From positions 47,678 to 111,677 of the forward strand of contig NZ_JAGGPF010000007.1 in assembly GCF_018613935.1 (NCBI RefSeq): 64,000 nt of DNA, written 5' to 3'. Below, piece by piece: positions 16,874 through 25,877 of the stretch (within the stretch, counting starts at the first letter, position 1; each line of letters begins with the position of its first letter). The notes beneath the pieces were generated by a model, which was given only the letters and a program-made list of their open reading frames with translations, was not told the origin of the DNA and searched no databases. Both the position numbers and the translations under genes were made by a program. Source of the DNA: Agromyces sp. ISL-38 (GTDB lineage Bacteria; Actinomycetota; Actinomycetes; Actinomycetales; Microbacteriaceae).

Positions 16874-18163
16874 ATGAGCGTATTCGCGAAGGCCAAGGCC
16901 TCGCGCTCGGCTCGCGCAGCCTGGACGGGTCTCGCCATCGCTGGCGTCAGCACCCTCCTCCTTTCTGCGTGTGCAGCGGGTGGCACGCCGCCGGCCGAGA
17001 CGGAAGAGCCGGCCGACGCCGGCGACGCCCTGCCCATCGAGGCAGGCGAACGAGACCTCACCCTCAAGGTGGGCACGATCCTTCCGCAGAGTGGAACGCT
17101 CGCCTTCCTCGGCCCGCCCGAGGAGGCCGGTGTGGCGCTCGGCGAGCAGGAGGTCAACGCCGCCGACAGCGGAATCAACATGGAGGTCGTCTACCGCGAC
17201 TCGGGTGACACCACGACCGACATCGCCACCGTCTCCGTGACTGACCTGCTCTCGCAGGACGTCTCGGCGATCATCGGTGCCGCGTCGTCGGGTGTGTCGT
17301 TCACGGTCATCGACCAGATCACCGCGGCTGGTGTCGTGCACTTCTCGCCGGCGAACACGTCGCCCGACTTCACCGACTACGAGGACAACGACCTGTACTT
17401 CCGTACTGCGCCGTCCGACCTCCTGCAGGGTGAGGTGCTCGGCAACCAGATCGCCGCCGACGGCGCCTCCACCCTCGGTCTCCTCGTCCTGAACGACCCC
17501 TACGGCACCGGCCTCGCAGCGGCGACCAAGGAGTCGTTCGAGGCAGCCGGCGGCGAAGTCGTTGCCGAGGAGCTCTTCAACACGGGTGACTCGAACTTCG
17601 ACTCGCAGCTCTCGGCCATCAACGCCGCGAACCCCGACGCCGTGGCCGTCATCACGTTCGACGAGGCCAAGGTCGTCGTCCCGGCGCTCGTCGGCTCCGG
17701 CTACCCCGGCAGCCAGCTCTACTTCGTCGACGGCAACCTGTCCGACTACAGCGCGGACTTCGCACCCGGCCTCATCGCCGGCGCGAAGGGCACGCTGCCC
17801 GGTCCGGTGCTCGAAGACGACTTCCGTGAGCGCATCCTCGCCGTCGACCCGAACCTGGCTGACTTCAGCTATGGCCCCGAGTCGTACGACGCGACCGTGC
17901 TGATCGCCCTCGCGGCGTACGCGGCGAACAGCACCGATGGTGTCGACATCGCCAAGTACCTGCGTCAGGTGTCGGGTGGCACCGGTGACGGCGAGAAGGT
18001 CACGTCGCTCGAGGATGCCTTCGCGCTCCTCGCCGAGGGCAAGCAGATCGACTGGGACGGCCCGTCCGGCCCGATCACGCTCGATGAGCACGGTGACCCG
18101 ACCGAGGCGACCATCGGAATCTACCAGTACGGCGAAGACAACACGTACGAGCGAATCGGCTAG
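16874..18163 (+). CDS. livK: Branched-chain amino acid-type ABC transporter substrate-binding lipoprotein
   Basis: Extracellular solute receptor for the importer encoded convergently at 18644-22620. 429 residues from ATG 16874, with AAGGAG 5 bases upstream. It has a lipoprotein signal peptide: positive residues, a hydrophobic run, then LLLSAC with the lipidated Cys at 33. The mature part opens with an acidic Pro/Glu linker and then the type-I periplasmic binding fold (LKVGTILPQSGTLAFLGPPEEAGVALG, AIIGAASSGVSFTVI, GLLVLNDPYGTGLA, FSYGPESYDATVLIALAA). Substrate is inferred from family: branched-chain or other hydrophobic amino acids, or an amide. A strong terminator follows. Confidence 0.9.
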   Translation: MSVFAKAKASRSARAAWTGLAIAGVSTLLLSACAAGGTPPAETEEPADAGDALPIEAGERDLTLKVGTILPQSGTLAFLGPPEEAGVALGEQEVNAADSGINMEVVYRDSGDTTTDIATVSVTDLLSQDVSAIIGAASSGVSFTVIDQITAAGVVHFSPANTSPDFTDYEDNDLYFRTAPSDLLQGEVLGNQIAADGASTLGLLVLNDPYGTGLAAATKESFEAAGGEVVAEELFNTGDSNFDSQLSAINAANPDAVAVITFDEAKVVVPALVGSGYPGSQLYFVDGNLSDYSADFAPGLIAGAKGTLPGPVLEDDFRERILAVDPNLADFSYGPESYDATVLIALAAYAANSTDGVDIAKYLRQVSGGTGDGEKVTSLEDAFALLAEGKQIDWDGPSGPITLDEHGDPTEATIGIYQYGEDNTYERIG

Positions 18164-18179
18164 TACGGTTCTCGCTTGG

Positions 18180-18210
18180 AAGGGCCTCGGCTTCGGCCGG
18201 GGCCCTTTCT
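18180..18210 (+). terminator. Terminator after livK
   Basis: 12-bp stem with one G-T wobble (18180-18191 with 18196-18207), TTCG tetraloop, then a short T run (TTTCT). Confidence 0.85.
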
Positions 18211-18435
18211 CGTGCCCGTCTCCAGCCCGTTGCATACGCAAGGGTGTCCATGGACCCCGTCGCGGGTTCCAGGGTGCTCCTTGCGGCACTCACGCCTTCC
18301 TGTCGGTGTCGCCGATGAGGTAGGAATCCGACTCGTGCGGCGTTTCGCGCCGTCTGCATCGGCGTGTCTGCCGAAACTGCGTCATCCGCCGAGACGTGCC
18401 GTGGGGCGCGGGGCGCGGCAAAGTATGAGCCCCTT
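18211..18435. other. Intergenic stretch without recognisable gene
   Basis: Between the livK terminator and the 24-bp tandem repeat I see no start codon with a ribosome binding site, no tRNA-like fold and no convincing promoter. The reading frames that cross it have no family resemblance. Confidence 0.5.
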
Positions 18436-18531
18436 GCGCTGACGTGAGGGTGCGCTCGTGCGCTGACATAAGGGTGCGCGTGTGCGCCGACCTGAGCGTG
18501 CGCGCGTGCGCTGCCGTGAGGGTGCGGGCGT
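18436..18531. repeat. Four imperfect tandem copies of a 24-bp unit
   Basis: Units start at 18436, 18460, 18484 and 18508, each reading close to GCGCTGACGTGAGGGTGCGC plus four bases (the most divergent, unit 3, still keeps most positions). The period is divisible by three, so the minus strand can be read as an 8-residue repeat (HARTLxSA), but nothing else supports translation. Confidence 0.85.
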
Positions 18532-18596
18532 AGGCCGGCGCACGCATGCGTCCGCGACGATCATGAGTCCGATCGATGCGCGAACCCGCGAACGCA

Positions 18597-18632
18597 GAAC
18601 GGGGGCGGATGCCGTAGCATCCGCCCCCGTTC
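18597..18632 (-). terminator. Terminator after livF
   Basis: Perfect 16-bp stem (18597-18612 with 18617-18632) and 4-base loop, 11 bases after the livF stop. It contains an inverted pair of CGGATGC/GCATCCG words. Confidence 0.85.
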
Positions 18633-18643
18633 GTGCGGGTGGA

Positions 18644-19411
18644 TCAGTCCTGGCCGAGCGTGCCCAGGTAGAGGCCGATCACCTTCGGGTCGTTCAGCAG
18701 GTCGCGGCCCGTGCCGGTGTAGGCGTCGCGGCCCTGATCGAGCACGTAGCCGCGGTCGCAGATCTGCAGGCAGCGCCGCGCGTTCTGCTCGACCATGATG
18801 GTGGTCACGCCGGCGCGGTTGATCTCCTTCACGCGAAGGAAGGCCTCGTCCTGCCGCACAGGGGAGAGCCCGGCGGAGGGCTCGTCGAGCAGCATCACGT
18901 GCGGACCCATCATGAGTGCACGCGACATCGCGACCATCTGCCGTTCACCGCCGGAGAGCGACCCGGCACGCTGGCCGAGTCGCTTGCCGAGCTCGGGGAA
19001 GATCTCGGTAACGTAGGAAAGGCGTTCCTTCACCCCCTTGGGCTTCTGGAACATTCCCATCTCGAGGTTCTCCTGGATCGTGAGCGACGGGAACACGTTG
19101 TTCGTCTGCGGCACGAAGCCGACGCCCTTCGCCACGAGCTTGTTCGCCTTGAGATTCGTGATCTCCTCGCCGTTCAGGCGGATCGACCCGTCGCGCACCT
19201 TCACGAGACCGAAGATGGCCTTCAGGAGCGTCGACTTGCCGGCGCCGTTCGGGCCGATGATGCCGATGAGCTCGCCCTTCCTCGCAACGAGGGAGCATGA
19301 GTTCAGGATGTTCACGCCGGGCAGGTAGCCCGCCGTGACATTCGTGGCTTCAACGACCGCGTCTGCGACGGGTTCGAGGACCGCAGCAGCGGTCGGTTCA
19401 CTGTTCGTCAT
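18644..19411 (-). CDS. livF: Branched-chain amino acid-type ABC transporter ATP-binding protein LivF
   Basis: One of two cytoplasmic ATPases driving the importer. 255 residues. Walker A GPNGAGKST is near residues 53-61, the Q-loop is in FVPQTNNVFPSLTI, the ABC signature is LSGGERQMVAMSRAL and Walker B is VMLLDEPSAGLSP. The H-loop position reads MVEQN, as in other LivF/LivG proteins. The N-terminal ~20 residues are an Ala-rich extension. Its start overlaps the end of livG by 14 bases, so the two are translationally coupled, and it is last in the livHMGF operon. Confidence 0.93.
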   Translation of the reverse strand: MTNSEPTAAAVLEPVADAVVEATNVTAGYLPGVNILNSCSLVARKGELIGIIGPNGAGKSTLLKAIFGLVKVRDGSIRLNGEEITNLKANKLVAKGVGFVPQTNNVFPSLTIQENLEMGMFQKPKGVKERLSYVTEIFPELGKRLGQRAGSLSGGERQMVAMSRALMMGPHVMLLDEPSAGLSPVRQDEAFLRVKEINRAGVTTIMVEQNARRCLQICDRGYVLDQGRDAYTGTGRDLLNDPKVIGLYLGTLGQD

Positions 19412-20312
19412 CGATGAGCTCCTTCAACACCTCGACGTGCTCGGTGTCCGTTGTGCCGATGTCGGCGTCGTGATGGGCGCCGAGGTAGGCGTCGATCACA
19501 GCGGGGTCCTGCATGACCAGGTGCGGGTCGCCTTCGGCGACGATCTTGCCCTCGGCCATCACGATGACCCAGTCGGCGATGTGGCGCACCATGTGCATGT
19601 CGTGCTCGACGAAGAGCACCGTCATGCCCTTTGACTTCAGGTCGAGCACGTGGTCGAGCAGCGACTGCGTGAGGGCCGGGTTCACACCGGCCATCGGCTC
19701 GTCGAGCATGACGAGCGTCGGGTCGCTCATGAGCGCCCTCGCCATCTCGAGGAGCTTGCGCTGCCCGCCCGACAGGCTGGCTGCGTAGTCGTCCTTCTTG
19801 GTATCCAGCTTGAAGCGCGCGAGGATCTCGAGTGCCTTCGCCTCGATCTCGTCGTCTTGCTTGCGCCAGAGGAACGGCAGGAACGACCGGAAGAGGTTCT
19901 CACCGATCTGGCCCTTCGCACCGAGCTTCATGTTGTCGAGCACGGTGAGCAGGGCGAGCGACTTCGTCAGCTGGAAGGTGCGGATGAGGCCCATGCGGGC
20001 CACCCGGTAGGCCGGCACATGCGCGAGCGACCGGCCGTCGAACTCCCACTTGCCGCTGTCGGGCTTGTCGAAGCCCGTGAGCAGGTTGAAGAGAGTCGTC
20101 TTGCCGGCGCCGTTGGGACCGATGAGTGCGGTGATCGCACCACGCGGGACCTCGACATGCTCGACATCGACGGCGGTGAGGCCCCCGAAGGTGCGCCTGA
20201 CGTTGTCGGCGATGAGGATCGGGTCGACCTTGCGGCAACCCGGTCCGGCGTCGCCGACGTGGAGGCCGGTGGTCTTCACCGGCGTGGACGTGGGAGTGAC
20301 GTTACTTGACAA
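19398..20312 (-). CDS. livG: Branched-chain amino acid-type ABC transporter ATP-binding protein LivG
   Basis: Second ATPase of the importer. 304 residues, longer than the ~255 of E. coli LivG because of ~30 extra N-terminal residues and a ~20-residue acidic tail. Walker A is GPNGAGKTT, RTFQLTKSLALLTVLDNM holds the Q-loop, LSGGQRKLLEMARALM is the signature, VMLDEPMAGVNP is Walker B and LFVEHDMHMV is the H-loop. The C-terminal segment AEGDPHLVMQDPAVIDAYLG is typical of LivG. It overlaps livM by 11 bases and livF by 14. Confidence 0.93.
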   Translation of the reverse strand: MSSNVTPTSTPVKTTGLHVGDAGPGCRKVDPILIADNVRRTFGGLTAVDVEHVEVPRGAITALIGPNGAGKTTLFNLLTGFDKPDSGKWEFDGRSLAHVPAYRVARMGLIRTFQLTKSLALLTVLDNMKLGAKGQIGENLFRSFLPFLWRKQDDEIEAKALEILARFKLDTKKDDYAASLSGGQRKLLEMARALMSDPTLVMLDEPMAGVNPALTQSLLDHVLDLKSKGMTVLFVEHDMHMVRHIADWVIVMAEGKIVAEGDPHLVMQDPAVIDAYLGAHHDADIGTTDTEHVEVLKELIDDEQ

Positions 20313-21285
20313 AGGCCAGCTCCTTCTTGTTTCCGAAGATGCCCTGAGGCCTGAATATCACGATCAGCATGATCGCGATGCCGACGAGGATGAACCGGAG
20401 CTGGCCGGCCTGCACCTGTGACATGAACGGGAGCCAGCCCGCCTCCACCGCCCGGGCGACGAAGCCCGAGAAGAAGGAGAGCAGCACCCAGAAGATCACC
20501 GAGCCGATGACCGGCCCGAGGATCGTGGCGGCCCCGCCGAGGAGCAGGATCGCGTAGACGAAGAACGTGAGCGACGTCTGGTAGTTCGCCGGTACCACCG
20601 ATCGGGGCAGGATGAAGATCATTCCTCCGAGGGTGCCGTAGACGCCACCGAGGATGAGGCTCTGCATCTTGTACGAGTAGACGTTCTTGCCGAGCGCGCG
20701 CACGGCGTCCTCGTCTTCACGGATGCCCTTGATGACGCGGCCCCACGGGCTGCGCATGATGAGCCACGTGACGAGTGCCAGGATCACCACGAGCGACCAG
20801 CCGACGATGCGGATCCACCAGTCGTACGCGTTGTACGTGAAGGGTCCGAAGCCGTAGCTGCCCGTTGGGATCGGGTTGAGGTCGGCGAAGCCGCCCTTGT
20901 AGCCCTGCAGCCCGCTCGCCGAGCCGGTGATGTCGGCGAACGTGTTCGTCGTGAAGGTGAGCCGCAGGATCTCGGCCGCCGCGATCGTGACGATCGCGAG
21001 GTAGTCGGCGCGGAGCCGCAGGGTCGGGATACCGAGGATCAGGGCGAACACCACGGATGCCCCGATTCCCACCAGCACGGCGCCCCAGACGGGGAAGCCG
21101 AAGCTGAGGATAGAGATCGCGTAGCCGTATGCGCCGAGGGCCATGAAGCCCGCCTGCCCGAAGTTCAGGAGGCCCGTGTATCCGAAGTGGATCGCCAGGC
21201 CGAGGGCGGCCAAGGCGTAGGCGGCGGTGGTGGGGCTGATGAGCTCCTGCGCCGCGTTGGAGAAGATCTGAATCCAGTCGATCAT
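20302..21285 (-). CDS. livM: Branched-chain amino acid-type ABC transporter permease LivM
   Basis: Membrane permease of the importer. 327 residues with 8-10 predicted helices. The family-typical segments are LAALGLAIHFGYTGLLNFGQAGFMALGAYG (split here only for description), PTLRLRADYLAIVTIAAAEILR, GRVIKGIREDEDAVRALGKNVYSYK (the cytoplasmic coupling loop that docks on the ATPase) and IFRPQGIFG at the C-terminus. It begins 12 bases after the livH stop and overlaps the livG start. Confidence 0.93.
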   Translation of the reverse strand: MIDWIQIFSNAAQELISPTTAAYALAALGLAIHFGYTGLLNFGQAGFMALGAYGYAISILSFGFPVWGAVLVGIGASVVFALILGIPTLRLRADYLAIVTIAAAEILRLTFTTNTFADITGSASGLQGYKGGFADLNPIPTGSYGFGPFTYNAYDWWIRIVGWSLVVILALVTWLIMRSPWGRVIKGIREDEDAVRALGKNVYSYKMQSLILGGVYGTLGGMIFILPRSVVPANYQTSLTFFVYAILLLGGAATILGPVIGSVIFWVLLSFFSGFVARAVEAGWLPFMSQVQAGQLRFILVGIAIMLIVIFRPQGIFGNKKELAFVK

Positions 21286-21297
21286 GGTCGGTCCTCC

Positions 21298-22620
21298 TTA
21301 GCCGATTCTCTCGCGGCGACCGAGGATGCCCTGCGGTCGGAACAGCAGCACGAGGATGAGCACGACGAGTGCGCCCACGTACTTCATGTCGGATGGCAGC
21401 CAGAGCGTCGACATCTCGATGAAGAGCCCCACGATGATGGAGCCCACGAGTGCGCCGAACGCGGTGCCGAGCCCGCCGAGGGTGACGGCTGCGAAGATGA
21501 GCAGCAGGATCTGGAAGCCCATGTCCCAGCTGACGCCGGGTCGGAAGTACGCCCACAGGATGCCCGAGAGCCCGGCGAGGGCGGCGCCCATCACCCAGAC
21601 GATCCGGATGACGCGATCGACGTCGATGCCGCTCGCGGCGGCGAGGCTCGCGTTGTCGGAGACCGCGCGCGTCGCCTTGCCGATGCGCGTGCGCAACAGG
21701 AAGTAGGCCACGGCCCCGAGCACCACGACGCTCGTGATCATGCTCGCGAGGTCGACCCACGACATCGAGACGGGTCCGAGGTGGATGTCGGAGGCGAGGG
21801 TCGCGCCCGGAAGCTGCCGGGTCGATCCGCCGTAGAGGAACTGGTAGATGTAGCGGACCGCGAGCGAGAGACCGATGCTGACGATCATGAGCTGGATGAG
21901 TCCGACTCCGCGTCTTCGGAGCGGTTTCCAGATCACCGCGTCGAGCGTCCATCCGAGTGCTGCACTGAGGACGATCGCGATGATGATGGCGAGCCAGATG
22001 GGGAACGCCAGGTCGACCCCGAACGTGAGCACCATGAGCGCCCCGAACGTGACCATCTCGGCATGCGCGAAGTTCGAGAGGCCCGTCGTGCCGAAGATCA
22101 GCGAGAGCCCGATCGCCGCGAGTGCGAGCAGGAGGCCGAAGTTCAGGCCGTTGATGAACCGGATGAGCACTTGGGCGCCGATGTCGGTCGTGGTGCGCTG
22201 GCCCTCGCCGAGGAAGAAGTTCACCGCCTTGAGCTTCGTGAGCCCGAACTCCGATTTGATCGTGGCCTGGCCTTCCGCGACGACGACGCCCTTGGGAAGG
22301 GTGTCCTCGTCGAGCGTGAGCTCGTACTCGGCCTTCTCGGGTACGCCGAGGCGCCACTTGCCCTCGGCGTCGGTCTCCGTCTCGGCTTCGTAGCCGTCAC
22401 CTTCGACCGTGATGCGAACGCCCTCGAGGGGTTCATCATCGAAGGTCACGTTGCCCGTGAAGAAGTACTCGAAGTCCTCGGGACTGTCTTCCGTACTCAC
22501 GGTGTCCGCCATCGCAGGGGACGCTGCGATGCCGGACAGAGTGAGGGCGGACAACAGGATTCCGAGGAGGACGAGCCACCTTCGGGGCGACCGTTTGGCG
22601 ACTGATTGCGTGGGTTCCAC
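21298..22620 (-). CDS. livH: LivH-type ABC permease with secreted N-terminal carboxypeptidase-regulatory-like domain
   Basis: 440 residues from GTG 22620, with GGAGG just upstream. The C-terminal ~290 residues are a normal LivH permease (FGLLLALAAIGLSLIFGTTGLSNFAHAE, PLRRRGVGLIQLMIVSIGLSLA, GKATRAVSDNASLAAASGIDVDRVI as coupling loop, LLFRPQGILG). The first ~150 residues are foreign to E. coli LivH: a basic, hydrophobic signal sequence with a plausible cleavage after SPAMA (residue 38), then a ~75-residue beta domain (FTGNVTFDDEPLEGVRITVEG...TDAEGKWRLGVP) like the carboxypeptidase regulatory or Ig-like fold. The domain would sit outside the membrane, near the binding lipoprotein. First gene of livHMGF. 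Confidence 0.9.
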   Translation of the reverse strand: MEPTQSVAKRSPRRWLVLLGILLSALTLSGIAASPAMADTVSTEDSPEDFEYFFTGNVTFDDEPLEGVRITVEGDGYEAETETDAEGKWRLGVPEKAEYELTLDEDTLPKGVVVAEGQATIKSEFGLTKLKAVNFFLGEGQRTTTDIGAQVLIRFINGLNFGLLLALAAIGLSLIFGTTGLSNFAHAEMVTFGALMVLTFGVDLAFPIWLAIIIAIVLSAALGWTLDAVIWKPLRRRGVGLIQLMIVSIGLSLAVRYIYQFLYGGSTRQLPGATLASDIHLGPVSMSWVDLASMITSVVVLGAVAYFLLRTRIGKATRAVSDNASLAAASGIDVDRVIRIVWVMGAALAGLSGILWAYFRPGVSWDMGFQILLLIFAAVTLGGLGTAFGALVGSIIVGLFIEMSTLWLPSDMKYVGALVVLILVLLFRPQGILGRRERIG

Positions 22621-24466
<1,846 letters not shown>

Positions 24467-24510
24467 CCCGTGGCCGCGAAGCGCCGGCGCGCAGCGCCTC
24501 GACGAGCGTG

Positions 24511-24551
24511 CGGTTTCGAGACGCCCGCTGCGCGAGCTCCTCAACCCGCAG
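24511..24551. repeat. GGTTTCGA...CTCAACC family repeat, copy 1
   Basis: About 41 bases beginning CGGTTTCGAGACG and ending CTCCTCAACCCGCAG, with a central GC-rich palindromic part. A second copy follows at 24575. Related elements with GATACG instead of GAGACG lie after sucD. Confidence 0.7.
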
Positions 24552-24574
24552 AGCAAGTTGCCGCGACCGGCGTC

Positions 24575-24614
24575 CGGTTTCGAGCCGCTCGCTGCGCAGC
24601 TCCTCAACCCGCAG
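24575..24614. repeat. GGTTTCGA...CTCAACC family repeat, copy 2, overlapping a gene end
   Basis: About 40 bases, CGGTTTCGAGCCG to CTCCTCAACCCGCAG. Its right part is the 3' end of the aminotransferase gene: on the minus strand it supplies the last codons and the TGA stop. Confidence 0.75.
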
Positions 24615-25764
24615 ATCTGGCCTCCGCAAGCCGCGTGACCGCCTCGTCGAGCACCTCGGGCGTGCACGCGAAGTTCAGCCGCGCGTACCCGCGTCCCACC
24701 GTCGCGCCGAACGTCGGCCCGTTCGCGAGCGCGACCTTCGCGTGCTCGAGGGCGTACGCTGCCGGGTCGTCGCCCCAGCCGAGCACTGAGAGGTCGAGCC
24801 ACGCGAGGTACGTGGCGTCGGGCATCCGGTAGCGCACCCCGGGAAGCTCGTCGGTGAGGAGTTCGGCGAGCAGCCGCCGATTGTCGTCGAGGCTTGCGAG
24901 CACGCCGTCGAGCCACGGCCCGCCGTGCCGGAACGCCGCGATCGACGCGATCGCGCCGAACTGCCCCATGCGCCATTCGACTTCATACGGCAGGGCGGCA
25001 CGGACCCGGTCGCCGCGCTCGCTCGCGGTGACGACGAGCGCGGACTTCAGCCCGGCGATGTTGAACGACTTGCTCGCCGACGTGATCGCGATGCCGTGTT
25101 CGCGCGCGGCATCCGACACCGTGAGGAACGGCGTGTAGGGCGTCGCGGGCTGCGCGAGCGGCCCGTGCACCTCGTCGGCGACGATCGTGACGTCGTGGCG
25201 CGCGGCGATGTCGGCGAGCGCCGCGAGGGCCGCGGCATCCGGAACCATGCCGATCGGATTGTGCGGGTTGCAGAGCACCATTGCCCTGGCGCCCCCCTCG
25301 AACGCCGCCTCGATGCCCTCGAGGTCGAGCGCCCAGCCCTCGTCGATGCCCCCGAGCATCGGCACTTCCACGATTCGGGCCGAGCTCTCGGTGACGAGAT
25401 CGAAGAACGGCGGGTAGATCGGCGGGGTGATGATGACGCCGTCACCCGGGTTCGTGACCCGGCGCAGCACTTCGACGATGCCCATGCTCACGTCGCCGGT
25501 GCACGTGATGCGGGCCGGGTCGACGTCCCAGCCGAGGCGTGTCGAGGCGAAGCCCTCGAATGCCTCGGCGACGGTGCGGCTGCCCTGGTTGTAGCCCGTG
25601 TCCGAGCGCCGCACCGCGTCGATGAGTGCCGCCGCGACGGGTTCGGCGAGCGGGTAGTCCATCTCGGCGACGGGCAGCGGCAGCACATCGGCGGGGTAGC
25701 TGCGCCACTTCGCGCTCGTGCGGTTGCGGAGGGCGTCGAGCGGTTCGGCGGCGATGCGTTGCAT
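24604..25764 (-). CDS. MalY/PatB family PLP-dependent C-S lyase or aminotransferase
   Basis: Fold-type I PLP enzyme. MalY/PatB proteins cleave cystathionine or cysteine conjugates (beta-C-S lyase). 386 residues. The family N-terminus NRTSAKWRSYPADVLPLPVAEMDYP is clear; GYNQGSRTVAEAF, NPHNPIG, the Asp/Glu of ADEVHGPL and the PLP lysine in SASKSFNIAGLK (Lys232) follow, with the carboxylate-binding Arg in YARLNFACT. GGAGG is 3 bases before the ATG. The last codons and the stop lie inside an intergenic-type repeat, so the C-terminus (AEARSAG) may have been redefined by repeat insertion. The substrate is not known. Confidence 0.88.
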   Translation of the reverse strand: MQRIAAEPLDALRNRTSAKWRSYPADVLPLPVAEMDYPLAEPVAAALIDAVRRSDTGYNQGSRTVAEAFEGFASTRLGWDVDPARITCTGDVSMGIVEVLRRVTNPGDGVIITPPIYPPFFDLVTESSARIVEVPMLGGIDEGWALDLEGIEAAFEGGARAMVLCNPHNPIGMVPDAAALAALADIAARHDVTIVADEVHGPLAQPATPYTPFLTVSDAAREHGIAITSASKSFNIAGLKSALVVTASERGDRVRAALPYEVEWRMGQFGAIASIAAFRHGGPWLDGVLASLDDNRRLLAELLTDELPGVRYRMPDATYLAWLDLSVLGWGDDPAAYALEHAKVALANGPTFGATVGRGYARLNFACTPEVLDEAVTRLAEARSAG

Positions 25765-25877
25765 GCCTCCAGCTTGCCGCAGATCGGGTCGGGTGGCACG
25801 GGATCTCCCGGCGCGTGTAGTCTGGTCGGCTGCCCGACGGGCGGCGCGGCGATGCCGCCGACCGATCGGACACTCGC

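Noticed and set aside
18290..18547. 85-codon minus-strand ORF containing an 8-residue repeat (HARTLxSA)
   Set aside because: There is no ribosome binding site, it lies between two terminators, and the repeat is explained by the 24-bp DNA period.
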